A stretch of DNA of 64,000 bases from contig OZ234496.1 of NCBI GenBank assembly GCA_965153455.1, forward strand, positions 18,778,304 through 18,842,303, written 5' to 3'. The position numbers and the translations under genes are program-made. Shown piece after piece: positions 9,897-21,627 of this stretch (positions are counted from its first letter, which is position 1; every line of letters begins with the position of its first letter). Origin of the DNA: Sphagnum compactum. Lineage: Eukaryota > Bryophyta > Sphagnopsida > Sphagnales. A model generated the notes under the pieces. The model was not told the DNA's origin. It ran no database searches and saw only the letters and a program-made list of their open reading frames with translations.

Positions 9897-11051
9897 TCAT
9901 ATATCCAAAGCCTTTTTCAATTTGTCATGATTAATGCGGTCTGGATATGATGAACCATCAACATTTTCAAGCTCATAAGACCCATTATTAGCAAACACCT
10001 TCTTGATAACAAAAGGTCCAAACCACTGGGGTAACAATTTGTTATAAGCCTTGCGATGATGTCGAGCGTCAAACATCATGACAAGGTCACCTTTTTTGAA
10101 CTCCCCTTTCTTCATTTTCTTGTCAAAAACCTTCTTTTGTTGAGCCTGTGCGACTTCAATGGATTCGTGGGCTTTCAACTACAATTCATCCAACTTGTTA
10201 AGTTGCAACAATCGATGGTGTTAGGACTCATCCAAAGGAAGTCTCATCATTGTCGCAATGCATAAAGTCATTACCTCCAGCTCAATGGGTAAAAGTGCTT
10301 CCATCCCGTAGGTTAAATGAAAGGGTGAATACCCTGTGGCAGTTTTGTATTTGATGTTGTAAACCCACACAACATGGTGGATCTTAAGATCCCAATCATA
10401 AATGTTCACATGAACCTCGGCCTTTTTTGCTAACATGGAACACAATGTCCTATTGATCCTTTCTACTAGGCCATTAGTGCTAAGCTTATACATAGTGGTA
10501 AACCTATGCTTCATTGCAAGGCGTGCTACCAAGTTTTCCACAACCTCATTCAAAAACTGGGGACCATTATTAGAAACAATTTCAAGTGGTGTCCTAAATC
10601 GAGTAAAGACTCGTTCATACAGAAATCGTGCTACTTCTTGTTTCACTGAGGATTTCAAGGCACGTACTTCTATAAACTTTGTGAAGTAGTCTGTGGCAAC
10701 TGCAATGAATCGATGCCCCTTCCTTGTCATTGGCAATGGGCCCATTAAATCAACTCCCCATTTTTTAAAAGGTCCTAAAGGGGGTATGGGATGTAAAGGG
10801 CCACTTACAGTAGACCTTTGTGCATAGGCTTGACACACATCACAACTCCTGCATTAATCATGGGCATCCTTGAAAAATGTGGGCCAATAGTAACCTACTT
10901 GCAAAATCTTTTCTGTAGTGATACGTCTTGCAAAGTGGCCTCCACAGAACCCATCATGAAACTCATACAAAAGACGTGAGGTATCACATTTTCCAATGGT
11001 TCGTCGTAAAACACCATCTCTTCCTTGGAAGTAGACCTGATTGCCTATCAT
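9897..11051 (-). pseudogene. integrase of the gypsy element
   Basis: The zinc-binding domain shows HDGFCGGHFARRITTEKIL, then after a TAA (10856-10854) CRSCDVCQA, completing HHCC. The catalytic core has GVDLMGPLP (first Asp), IVSNNGPQF (the second Asp reads Asn) and GLVERINRTL (Glu). A stop at 10223-10221 precedes the C-terminal part (10178-9897): GDLVMMFDARHHRKA and WFGPFVIKKVF, the GPF/Y module. No chromodomain. The changed second catalytic residue plus two stops mean it is dead. Confidence 0.9.
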
Positions 11052-11084
11052 CGAATAATTTCGACTTTTGTGTGCAATTTTTGT

Positions 11085-12872
11085 TCATACCACCTTTGTG
11101 GCTCCATTTGGAAACCTCATGCCATCTAAATATTGAATGATTCCCTGATATTCTTCAGGTGTGTCTTCTGTATTAATGAACACGATTGTAGCATCCGAAA
11201 AATCGTTATCCTCTGAAACATCATTCACTCCTTCGTATGCTCTTGTAAGGCCATCAACATTACCATGTCGCCTTCCTGGACGATGGACAATGTTAATGTC
11301 AAATTCCTCCCTCAAGAATAGTCATCGAGCAAGTCGACCACTTGGATTGGGCTTGTTGACCGAGTAGGTTAAGGCCTTGTGATCTGTCACAATTTTGGCC
11401 TTGTACCCCAATAAGTAATGGCGAAACTTCTTAAGAGAAAAAATAACTACAAGACCTTCCTGTTCGGTCACCGTATGATTTTTCTCTACTGAAGTTAATT
11501 GTCTGGTAGCAAAATGAATGGGATGATCATGCCCATTTTCGTCCAATTGTGATAGTGTGCTCCCCACCGCTTTTCCAGATGCATCACAATATATTAAAAA
11601 TGGTTTGTTCCAATCTGGAGTCCGAAAGATTGGCGTAACTTGAAGAGCTGACTTCAGTTGTTCGAATGTTTGTCTTGACACCTCATCCTCCATTGGTGCA
11701 GGTGCATCTTCATGCAAGAATCGTGTTATAGGACGTGCTTTTATTGCAAAAATGTGAATGAACCTGCGATAATATCCCACCCTCCCTAAAAAACTTCGAA
11801 GGGCTTTTTTCGTGGTGGGAAAGGGAAGCTTTGAAATCCTATCAAGCTTATTGGGATCTATGGCTACCCCATGCTTTGACACAATGTGTCCAACTATTTT
11901 CCCTTTTGAAAAACCAATTGTGGTTTTCTTAGGGCTCAAAATCACTCCCGATCTATCCAAGCGTTGAAAGACTAATTCAAGTTTGGCAAGGTGAGAAGCT
12001 CTCTCACTATAAACTCCAAAGTCATCAATGAAAACCCGTAGAAAAAGGCCCAAAAATGGATCAAAGACCTTGTTCATTAAATGTTGAAATGTCCTTGGAG
12101 CATTACACAAACCAAAGGGCATTACTGTGTAACAAAATGTCCCCCAAGGTGTGGTGAATGTGGTCTTCAATTGGTCTTCTGGAGCAATTTTCACATGGTG
12201 GTAGCCCCTGTACCCATCTCCAAATGTGTACATTTCGTGTCCTGCTACTTCTTCCATAATTTCTTCACAAAATGGCAAAGGGTATGGGTCTTTCTTAATT
12301 ACTTTGTTTAAAGCTTTGTAGTTGACACATACCCTTAGTTTGCCATTCTTCTTCAATGTTAATACCACAGGAGAAACCCACTTAGTTGTCTCGACAGGCC
12401 TAATGAACCGAGCCTCTAATAACTTGTTAAGCTCTTCCTTCACCATTGCCGTGTATCTTGGGTTCCACCTCCCTTGCTTGGCCCTAATCGGTTTGGCATT
12501 TGGTAACAACTCAATTTTGTGTTGCTCCATGGTGACCTCCCTCAGGTCCTTGTAACTGAAAGCAAAAAGATGGATATACTTATGTAGTAAATCCTCATAT
12601 TGTTTTCTTTCCTCCGGTTGAAGGTCTGGTCCCAGTTGAATCTTGCTTAGCTGCTTCACAACTTCTCCTTTTGTTAACATGCATGGAGTTGATGGGTTAT
12701 CATCCCCTTGAACCCTTTGATCCGACAAAGCTCCAACCTTGGGGATTGTCTCCAAAGCATATAACCCTACTTCCTCTTCATTAAAATCATCCGTGTAAAT
12801 CCCTTCAAAGCTAAAGCTTTGGTCTGTTTCTGATTCATCTTCATATTCATTCGTCCCTCCAGAGCTTTTCAC
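11085..12872 (-). pseudogene. reverse transcriptase and RNase H of the gypsy element
   Basis: A 516-residue open stretch (12872-11322) carries the RT motifs in order: RFIRPVETTKWVSPVVL, LRVCVNYKALNKVIKKDPYP, FGDGYRGYHHV (catalytic Asp region), VMPFGLCNAPRTFQ, VFIDDFGVYS (the F-x-D-D box), and FLGRVGYYRRFI. RNase H begins with FLIYCDASGKAVG and includes DHKALTYSVNKPN. A TGA at 11324-11322 interrupts RNase H, which continues in the same frame (INIVHRPGRRHGNVDGLTRA) to the next stop at 11087-11085. The start codon reported by length alone is a GTG; it is simply the first codon after an upstream stop, not an initiation site. Confidence 0.92.
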
Positions 12873-12923
12873 AAAATTAACAAATGGAACTTTTTGTCAG
12901 TTAGGATGAATTCTGATGGTCAT

Positions 12924-14027
12924 CTATCCTTCGCCCCAATAGTTCCTTGCATGCGACTTTGTTAACCAAGGCCTACCCAATATCATTGGATAAGCCCCAT
13001 CTTCTTCTAATACCACATGGAAATCCACAATGGTAGAAACCCTCATTATATTGATCACAACATTACTAATGACTCTTTCTGGCCTAACAACTCGTTTGTT
13101 AGCCATCTTTAAGGTTACTGAGGCTGGCCTATCAAATTTCAAGCCTAAGTACCTCATTGCAGGAATTGTCATCACATTGACTCTTGCCCCTCCATCCACC
13201 AACACTCCATGCAACACTGACCCATTACATTGCACATCAATGATCGGATCACACTTGCGCTCAGCTGCTATGGCATTCAAAGGTGTGGGTATCTTCGGGA
13301 CTTTAGGTGTTGACAACCTTTTCTTCAACTCCCTTCGAGCTGATGGCACCATTGCCACCAACTGCTCGATGATGATGTCTGCTTTTTGTGATCCCACATC
13401 CTTCACCATTGAATAAGGACCAGAATCTCTATAAATTAAAAAGTCTTGGAAGCCAAACCTCCGCCTTCGATTCTTTTTCTTTTCTTTTGGGGCTCTCGCC
13501 ATCTCCTTGAACTTCTTGACGCTTGCGTCATGAGAAATTGGATCAGTTCTTTCATGACCTTGTGCCTTAAGACACCCTTGAAGTTTATTTTGCAATGTCA
13601 TTGTCCTCTCCTTATACTCTTTTACTAACTCTAAAGCCCCGTGCTTTAGCTGACTCAGTTCAAGTATTAAGTTTTGGTAGACATTCTTCACAGAAAACTC
13701 CTTCACTAGGGCCTTAGTTATGTCAATCCATGATCCCTTCAATTCTTCCGTCTATCGTTCAAACCAATGTGATGCTGTACCCTCTAAAAATTCAAGAAGA
13801 AAATTAAGCCATTCTGCAGCTGTTCTAAGCCCCGTACCAATACAAGCCTGTTTATATTCCCTTAAAAACACTTCAGGGTCTTCCCCCTTACTTCCCCTAA
13901 AAATTGGAATAAAATACTCTCCAATTTTTAGAAAGAATGGTGCACATTTAGTGGAAAAAAAGGACATTTGAAAAAAACAAAGAATATCCACTCTTAAAGT
14001 TCGAGCACTTTGAACATGCATAAACAT
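12924..14027 (-). pseudogene. gag and protease part of the gypsy element
   Basis: The capsid-like segment has PIFRGSKGEDPEVFLREYKQ, then an in-frame TAG at 13754-13752, then SWIDITKALVKEF and a KEYKERTMTLQNKL segment typical of plant gypsy gag. After a basic stretch (KEKKKNRRRRF) comes a retropepsin-like segment, VLVDGGARVNVM, in which the usual D-S/T-G reads D-G-G, and later MILGRPWL. A TAG at 12926-12924 ends the open stretch and a TGA follows within 25 bp. No zinc knuckle was seen. It would form particles and cut the polyprotein; here it is non-functional because of the stops. Confidence 0.8.
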
Positions 14028-14959
14028 TTTTGATTTGTGTCAAGCTTTGAGCATGTAAGTTTTTCAATTCATGAAAAATATTCCAAAAAAATATGACAAC
14101 CCAAACTATTATGTTGCACTTCTGATTTTTCAAACATACAAAAATGTAGTTTTAAGGAGTGTCCACTCACTTGGGTGGCTCCCTTCATTGTGTTTTTCTC
14201 TTAGGGTTTTTCTAAAAATCACCAATTTTTTTATATCAATAGAAGTGGAAGTTGGCAAAAGTGACCTTAAAAATCAATTTAATGACCAAGATGAAGATTT
14301 AGTAGCCATGGAGGGAAAACCAAAAAATTTACCACAATTGGAACTTGATTAGTATGTGTTTGGGGATGCATCATAAGTGCCTTTATATGAAAGATGTGCA
14401 ACATTTTTTTGTTTAGTAGCCACCCTACCCATACTTGTTGTACCCATGAAACCAATAATGATTTCATCAACAAATTATTAGTTTCTTTGAGAAAGAAATC
14501 TTACCCAACCCAAACAACTATGTTGAATGGATATGAAGGTTAAAGAAATTTAGTTTAAAATATGATGAGATACATGCCATCACAAACTTCCCATCCCACG
14601 ATTTGATAATGGAAATCATATGAAAAAATTTCTTTTATAAATTCATGATTTTTACACATGGATGGCAAGTTTATAAAACATGTATGATGCATGTATAAGT
14701 GGTTGAAAATATTTCATCTTACTTATACATGCATCACATGTGTTTTAGATGCACAATATCCATGTGTAAAAGCCACGAACCCATGAAATAATAGATTTCA
14801 TGCAAATTTGAAATGAACCAATGAAGCTAGTAAGTTTGTGATGGCAGGCCCAAAGGGGCACATGATGTTCCATGATCCATAATAAAATATGCAAAATTGT
14901 CAAACATGTGAAGTAATTGATTTAACATGGTTGGAAAGTCTTACTTGTTCCTTAAAAGC
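14028..14959. other. AT-rich DNA, possibly 5' part of gypsy or CACTA elements
   Basis: No motif recognised. It would contain the 5' LTR of the minus-strand gypsy element and the upstream half of the CACTA transposase on the plus strand, but I can demonstrate neither. Confidence 0.4.
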
Positions 14960-15585
14960 TCTAGACATTTTCCAATTATACCTAAATTAAAAAAAGATGT
15001 ACAACACACGAAGCCAAACATCTTTGATGATTTGGCATGTGGAAAATAAAGGTTGTGGTGGATTAAGGTGGGTCCTATAAGAAATTCATAGCAATTGCAT
15101 TGTGCACTTCATACATAAAAAGTGCCCCAAAACATTTACACATGAACTTCAAGATGTTTGTTTGGGTTTCAACAAGCAATGGCATCAAGATAAATGATAT
15201 ACTTGAAATATGTGGTCTATAGTTACATATCCAATTACAATGTTATTCCTTGGTTGACAATCAATAAACATCTTGTCATGTTGTCATTATTACATTACTA
15301 ATTCCTATTGAAAAGTCTACTATCGAGGATTTAACATTGGCATCTATTTGAAGCCTTTATTGAAGAACCTTTAAATTTTATGGCATGAAGGAATAAATGT
15401 TCATGATCATGTTAGCAAATATAATGGATTGAGACACTTGACATTAAAAGCAATTTTAGTGTGGTGCATACATGACTTCTTTAATTACCATGGCATTACG
15501 GCAAGTTGTGTCACAAAAGGTTATAAGGCATGCCTTCATGGTGGGCCAAATACCTCATCTTGTTGTTGAAAAACCACTTTGAGTA
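14960..15585 (+). pseudogene. CACTA (En/Spm) TNP2-type transposase remnant
   Basis: Reading conceptually with several stops and frameshifts, segments appear in TNP2 order: HFPIIPKLKKMY (from 14966), then SLMIWHVEN, a DVCLGFN segment where TNP2 has its LG-x-DGFNPFG box, MWSIVTYPITML near 15210, and YLKPLLKNL-ILWHEGINVH (15345-15400) followed by LTLKAILVWCIHDF and CVTKGYKACLHGGPNT (to about 15570). The last three correspond to the 'PL..EL..LW..GV', 'A.L.W.I.DFPAYG' and 'G..ACP.C...T' blocks of transposase family tnp2. TNP2 cuts and pastes CACTA elements. This copy is old; terminal CACTA repeats were not found. Confidence 0.65.
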
Positions 15586-17234
15586 AAAGTTTATATTGAA
15601 ACCAACATTAAAAATGGTTAACCCATGAATCAACTACAATTTGCATTCACATGTTATGGAGTTTGATGCAATTCATGAATCTCATAGAGCCTCACCAAGG
15701 GTCCATATAAATGATGTGATTTTGTTGGGATTTAATTATTTATAAAAATTATTAAAGGCGGGCACTTCATATTGAATATTCAACAAAAAACTATGGGATT
15801 TGGAATGTCAAGTGCCATCATGTTTTGAGCTCAAACATTGGAAGGTCTTTCACAAATAACCCCAATCTTTATTGCATTGAAGTACTTATCCAATAGTCCC
15901 TTATTTGAATCCCATTCCTAGTTTTTGGTTATTTGTATAGTCATCAAATTTGGGGAGAAAATTTGAAAACTAGGGACCAATCCAAAGGGTAACCTTGAGG
16001 AACTTATGAAATTTTGTAATGTTGTATGTGTATTATGCATACAACATTACAAAACATCGTGTAATGCTTATGCACTTATCATAAAATTCCTTATCCACAC
16101 CAAACCTATATATGTTTGAAAAGTTGTTTTTACCATCACTTGCATGGTGGATTTCAATGTTGCTTTGTACATAAAACCAATCCACCATCCCCTATGATAT
16201 TATCAACATCAAACTTATTCGTTGCATTAATAATAGCCTTCATTATAAGTTGAACATGACCTTCTTAAAAGACTAATGGCATAGACTATAATTGATTATT
16301 GATTAGCTTTAATGACAACCAATGTTACATCTTTTAATGGTCCCTCATTTCGCCCAAATATGTTAAATACACAACCTTGACCTTATCCCATTAGTGCTTA
16401 AATATGCACTTAGACGAAATTACTACAACACTCCACACAACAATGACCAAAAAATACATTAAAATCCAAATCACCACCTAAAATGGGAAAGTTTTCTTGC
16501 CAAGAAAACTAGACCTAAAATCCATCCTCAAAAGAGCTCATTAAAATGAAAACAAAAACAACAAAGACCAAATGTCTTAACAATTTGTTATACAAATTCA
16601 AATTGTTTACAAAAGAATCTAGATTGTCAAAGACACTTGGAAAAAAAAAAGGAAAAGACACATGGAAATATGTAGTAGGAAATGCAAATGATGGGTGTTT
16701 GTTTTGTCATTGTTACAAAGAGAGAAAAAAAGAAAAAAAGGATTTGTCTATGAAGACAAGGGAAAATGCAATGCACTTGGGAATCAAGGTATGGGAAGAA
16801 AGTTTGAAGAGAGAAAGAAAGGCAATGCATCAACAATTAACATTGAACAACATTTGCAATATAGAAGAAACTTTATCTCAAAAACTAATAGCCCCAAAAA
16901 AAATGCAAGTTCACAAGATGACAAAGAAAAGGGTGATATCCTTTGACTTTCCTCATTGAATAATATTAGGTAATTTTAACTCACATTCACATTCCATGCT
17001 TGTTACCATGGAAGTTCTTTTGAGTACTCACACTCATGGTCCCCTCACTTTCACAAACACTTTTTGAAACGTTCACACCTTTGTGTTTACAATTGTGCTT
17101 GTTCTTTCATAATTTCATCCTTTTACACACACATCAAAAAACACTAAAAGAAAAATGTAGCTTGAGCTTTGCTTGTGCTTTCTCATGTTTTGCTTTTGCC
17201 AAAATGCCAAGTACATTTCACCTTGTGGATTGTC
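15586..17234. other. AT-rich DNA, no confirmed gene
   Basis: May include more CACTA sequence. A 137-residue Lys-rich ORF at 16546-16959 (+) has no recognised domain and sits in biased sequence, so I do not call it a gene. Confidence 0.45.
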
Positions 17235-17690
17235 CAAATGAACTTCAAGTTGCCCATAAATTTTAGAAAGTTAGGTTGTCCAAGGATTGATTTTTTTTTT
17301 ATTTGCCTAAACTTCCGCACCAAAAAATTAAAATGATCTTGTTTTTCTTTATTTTTTTCTATAGGTTGGTAGGTTTCCCCTTTTTTTCCTTTCCTTCCTT
17401 TTCTCTCGATTGGTTTTTTGACTTGATGGGTATGTGAAGCTTGAAAGGACCTTTTTCAAAATCCAAACTACCCTTCAAATCATTTCTTGAACATATTGAA
17501 AGCAAATTGAAAATTTTTGTTTTCAAATTTCATGATTTTTAAAATTTCTTTTTGTGAATGATGTGGAAATTTCAAACCATTTTAATGTGATGGATGTCCA
17601 TCCATGAAAATTCATGAATTTTTTAGGATGAAATCAAATTCATGTCCAACAAATATTATTTTTATTTTTATTTCATCTAGGAAGTGGATT
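17235..17690 (+). repeat. dispersed repeat, copy 1 (continuous)
   Basis: Shares aatgaacttcaagttg...aaattttag...gtccaagg with 24203-24255 and the following part (gcctaaacttccgcacc, aacatattgaaagcaaattg, gtgaatgatgtgga, ccatgaaaattcatgaa) with 26475-26880. The two parts are adjacent here and 2.2 kb apart in copy 2. Confidence 0.65.
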
Positions 17691-18224
17691 TTATTCACAA
17701 TTTTATTTTTTGCATTAAAAACCATATAAATTCCATGGATGTTCAATGAACATGCACAAAAATAATTTGTGGATTTTTTATGGGGGGGTGGATGAAATTT
17801 TATTCATGAAATTGGGGTTGTTAGAAGGGACATTGATGCACCTTTAGGTTTGTCAAGCCATATGGGGGACAAATAATCTTGTCAATACCCAAGTTTTGTA
17901 GTGATTTTGTAAACTCTAGGTCATGTGCTCCCTAAATCCCAAAATAGGACATAGGTGGGAACTCAAATATAGGATTAAAAAAGATCACAATTGGGAACCC
18001 AAGGTGATATCAACATACATTACAAGGAATTTTATATTTTGCAACCAAGAAATCAATGACAAGATGTCATAAATGACTACATAATTTATTATAGCCACAG
18101 GATATTACTAAGGGTCAGAAGATCCCAATACAGCCTGGCTGGTACATTGTTGAAAACAGGTTTCTTTAGGCAGGTAAGTGAGTTGAAAATACAAAGGGAA
18201 AAGTCCAGGCAATGCTTTACGGTT
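17691..18224. other. no gene recognised
   Basis: AT-rich unique-looking DNA without ORFs of note. Confidence 0.5.
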
Positions 18225-18405
18225 TAGAGAAGTAAAAGAGAAGAGATGAAAGCAGGTTTAGGGTTTAAAGAAGAGAAGAAGTTTAAGGTTTAAAGAAGAG
18301 AAGAGCTTTGGAGAAGAGAAGAGATAATGTTTAGGGTTCAAAGAAGAAAAAAGGCTTAGGGTTTAGAGAACAAAAGAAAAGAAAAGAGAGAAAGAGACTA
18401 GAAAT
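18225..18405 (+). repeat. purine-rich repeat with telomere-like TTTAGGG words
   Basis: gtttagggtttaaagaagag recurs with variation at about 18256, 18283, 18331 and 18355, mixing plant telomere-type gtttagggttt with aagaagagaaga. It is strongly purine-biased on the plus strand. Confidence 0.65.
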
Positions 18406-19640
18406 AGAGAATTTACTTTTCCCACCATCTACTTTTACGTCCCTCCCCCACCCTCCAAAAAAAAATTAAAAAAAAAAAAAACCCTCAGAAGTCAAAACCA
18501 ATAACTTGGAACTGTCCTTGTTGGTGTTTGTGTTTGACGTAAGGTTGTTGTTATTGCTGCTCAGCGATGGCGAACGCTACTACTCTCAGTAGCAATAGAG
18601 GTTGCGCTGGCAGAAATTCAAGCATCTCATCCCCTTACCCACCAGCTTCTGCTCTTGGTTCGCAGCTCATTGGTCACCAGCGGTGGTAGACACTCAAGGA
18701 AGATAGATGACCATGGGACTTGTTGTTTCTGCTACTCCCTTTCTTCTCCAGCGATGGCGGGCCCCATCATTGGTAAAAGCCAACGCCCTTTAGCCTCTGC
18801 CATGCCCCACCTTGCTGTCTTTAGCTTTAGCATTGCAACAAGGATAGTGACGATGGCAAACCTTAAACACTCAAACGAACGATGCAAAGTGTTGAGATTA
18901 TTATTTCCTAGGTACTTGATCCTTAGACGGAGAGAGAGCGACTTTCACTCTTTAAGACGTCCATACACTAGTGGGTAGCTGTCCCATACTACTATTCGTT
19001 AATTTCAACCTGTAATGAATGTTTCTACTCGACAATATTCTTGGAAACAGGAGCCTGTAACAACTTAGGACTAAGTATCACCAGTGCAAACCAGTTTTTT
19101 TTTTTTCATTTTTTTTGATGGGGCACAGGTGACAATCATCCCACAAAAGATTTAGCATAAGTGGCAATGATCCCACAGAAGGTTTAGCTTTAATGGCGAA
19201 AAGATTTAAGAAAACTGTCAAAACAGTAAAAAAGTAGCAGAAAAAAAATGCCTTATGAATAGAAATCTGGCAAAAATTCCCTTGTCACTGGATGCAACCT
19301 GGCACCTTAAACCTCACCTTAAACCTCATTCAATAACAGTGTCTGGTGATTATAACCTCCTGTTGTGGTAGTTGCGCCTCCCCAGGTGAGCGTGAAATTT
19401 TGCCCCAGTTCGTCAGAAAAGAAACCGCTGGTGCAAACCCCTTTGTTTCGAATGAAGGGTTTGGCTTCTCCATCCTTAGACATCTACGGTGAAGGTGGCG
19501 ACAATGGAGAGGTGCTTGCGATCCAGCATCAACAGCCTTGGCTGCTGAATTTGGCGATAACCTCCTTCCTTTTTAACCCTTTTTCCCTTCAATCCTTTCG
19601 CACACCCTAATTTCTGTGAGCCCTTTGACGAAACTCTCAC
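18406..19640. other. GC-richer stretch, gene fragments suspected but not identified
   Basis: Short plus-strand readings such as a 41-residue Ser/Ala-rich start at about 18567 (MANATTLSSNRGCAG) and an ORF at 19365-19610 look more protein-like than their surroundings, and a perfect-looking donor (cag/gtgagc at about 19386) is present. I recognise no family and call no gene. Confidence 0.35.
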
Positions 19641-19649
19641 CAAAAAATG

Positions 19650-19790
19650 CACTGATCTAAAGGACCTGGTGCAAAACAAGTAAGGCGGTGCTAGCTCATT
19701 GCGTGTAATGTATGTATATAGTGTAATGTATATAATGAGCTCTGCCCCTTATGTTAAGTTCGAACCAGCAACAGTTTAATAATATTGAAT
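19650..19790 (+). mobile_element. tRNA-related SINE-like copy 1
   Basis: Has ggacctggtgcaaaacaag, an A-box-like gctagctcattgcg and a B-box-like gttcgaacc at about 19758. A short internal duplication (tgtaatgtatat) widens the A-B spacing. Two further copies lie at 19840 and 23395. Confidence 0.5.
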
Positions 19791-19839
19791 GTTCCCATGA
19801 AGTTCTTAATAATGAACTTACACCTCATAGTAACAAGGT

Positions 19840-19949
19840 TTTTCTTTATCAACAGCCAAGGTACCCCAGGAGCATCAAAGGCCATGGCCTGGTACAAATC
19901 AAGTAGGGCATAGCTAGCTCATTCGTTGTACTGTTATAGGAGTTCAAAC
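19840..19949 (+). mobile_element. tRNA-related SINE-like copy 2, interrupted at its B box
   Basis: Matches copy 3 at 23395 from tttctttatca through ggcctggtacaaatcaag to agctagctcatt. Its B-box-like gttcaaac (19942-19949) is exactly the target duplicated by the hAT element that starts at 19950. Confidence 0.5.
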
Positions 19950-20220
19950 CAGTGTTGGGTGGTTCTTTGAAATTTCAAAGAACTGTCGGTTTGAATTCTT
20001 TGAAAATATTCAGAATCAAAGAGCCGTTGGTTCCAGTTATTTCAGAAACCTCAAAGAACTGATGGTTCTCTGACTAATTCTTTAAATTGGTTCATATTTT
20101 TTGAGAACTGTGATTATAAACCATAAATGGTCATTTGAAAAATTTGGTGAGTAAATGAGTATATACCTGGGTTATAACCAATGGGTATATGTCCCTCATT
20201 TTAAGAATGAGCCAACATTG
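19950..20220 (+). mobile_element. hAT-like MITE with 8-bp target-site duplication
   Basis: The 271-bp element begins CAGTGTTGGGTGGTTC and, read inward from the right, CAATGTTGGCTCATTC; both ends satisfy YARNG. Flanks are gttcaaac (19942-19949) and gttcaaat (20221-20228), 7 of 8 identical. Interior has ggttct/aagaac words and no coding capacity. The head matches the larger element at 8306. Confidence 0.72.
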
Positions 20221-20228
20221 GTTCAAAT

Positions 20229-21495
20229 TGGGGTAGATCGGTTGATGACCAAACACTCAAACACTGAGGGCAGGCCAGATCCAAAGTGAGGGCTCTGTTG
20301 TTTCTGGTGTCCAAACAAAACTTGAATCCTTCCTCTTGACACATCTGACACATTAACAATTGTTGAAAAAGGATTAGAAATGAGAAAGTTATGACCTCGC
20401 AAAGTATAGGGGAAGAACACCAAACACTACAAAGGCTGATTCTCAAACACTCAATTTTTAAAAAAAAAGTTGGTTTGTTGCTATTAAGAGTTCAAAGATG
20501 ATTTGTAGAACTTCAGGTGATGGTCCTGTTGCACTTTAAATCATTTAAAATGTATATAAAAAAAGATTATGAGATTTGAAAGTAGGAGGGGTCCAAAGAA
20601 TTACATGTTTTGTAAGTTGAAAAGCTTATTTTTCTCCTTGTTATTTTTTCAGCAATCCTTTTCTTTTGCACTTCAAAGATGATTTCAAGAGCTTGAGGCA
20701 GTGCTCCCATTGCATTTTAAATCACTCCAAATGAAGCATATATGATAAAAAATATAAATAAATGTTTGTTCATAGGCAGGCAATTGATGATGGGCTGGTC
20801 TACCCTGGCATCAGTTAAAAACAGGAAATTTGTTCCAATGAAGTTCCCAACATTTGAACTCACACCTCAAATTAACACCTTGCTGAATATCCCTCAAAAT
20901 GTGTTGGCCTCATTTGAACCAGTACAATGTGTTGGACCAAATAAAAACTACAGTAACAACTGATGCTGAACGTTTTTTCCTTAAAATAAGTGAGACAACA
21001 AGAAAAACTAAATCTTTCAATTATAATGTACACATGTTAATTAGTTGTGGGGAGCCAATGTAGTTCAATTTTTTTTGTTGCAATGGGTATCTTTGATTGG
21101 TTCATCACTAAAAAAATTAATCAAGCTTTGGCCAGTCCCAAAATAGATATATTGTGTCTCCTCCTTTTGGGCTGCTTATATAGGTTACAATCTAGTGAAA
21201 TTTATTCCAAAAAATATGGGATAAAATGAGGTGCTATAGGGAGCATGTTGGGAAACACATTGGGAATTTGAGGAACTTTAGGGGTGACACAGTGGGAACT
21301 TGACATGACATTTTGGGAACAATAAAAATCCAAAAAATGCAACACCCCCACCCTCCCCCAAGGGAAGAAAACTAGGCCCCTTGGGTGCATTCTGGCTCAC
21401 CTCAGTGGTTGTCAAGAATTTGTATGCCTACCCCTATTTTTTACTGCTTTCTAACGGCAATTGCGGTTAAAAGAACTGTGGGACATAGTCAACAA
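20229..21495. other. no gene recognised
   Basis: Mixed AT-rich DNA with short ORFs lacking motifs. Confidence 0.5.
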
Positions 21496-21627
21496 ATAAG
21501 TTCTCACTCTATACATTAATTCAGATTTTCTCACACTCTATACATTAATTCAGATTTTGTCACTCTCTATGACCACTGACCATTCATCCTTCATGGTGCA
21601 CTGGTGTGTGCTGGTTCACTGTGGCCC
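21496..21627 (+). repeat. 33-bp tandem duplication and a dispersed word cluster
   Basis: ctctatacattaattcagat occurs twice, about 33 bp apart, between 21510 and 21560. The following ccattcatccttcatggtgc...ggttcact (21580-21620) recurs at about 48965-49008, so it is part of a dispersed repeat. Confidence 0.6.

Larger units (their letters stand above)
9897..14027 (-). mobile_element. Ty3/gypsy LTR retrotransposon, gag-pol region without identified LTRs
   Basis: Reading from 14027 down to 9897, the order is gag, protease, reverse transcriptase, RNase H, integrase and the integrase tail: the Ty3/gypsy order. All open segments (starts 14027, 13742, 12872, 11315, 11051, 10838, 10178) differ by multiples of three, so the whole polyprotein is one frame of about 1,377 codons broken only by stop codons. 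No chromodomain is seen at the end. LTRs, primer-binding site and target duplication were not found, so borders are those of the coding part only. Confidence 0.9.

Noticed and set aside
16546-16959. 137-residue Lys-rich ORF
   Set aside because: No domain, strongly biased composition, and no supporting promoter or homology that I can recall.
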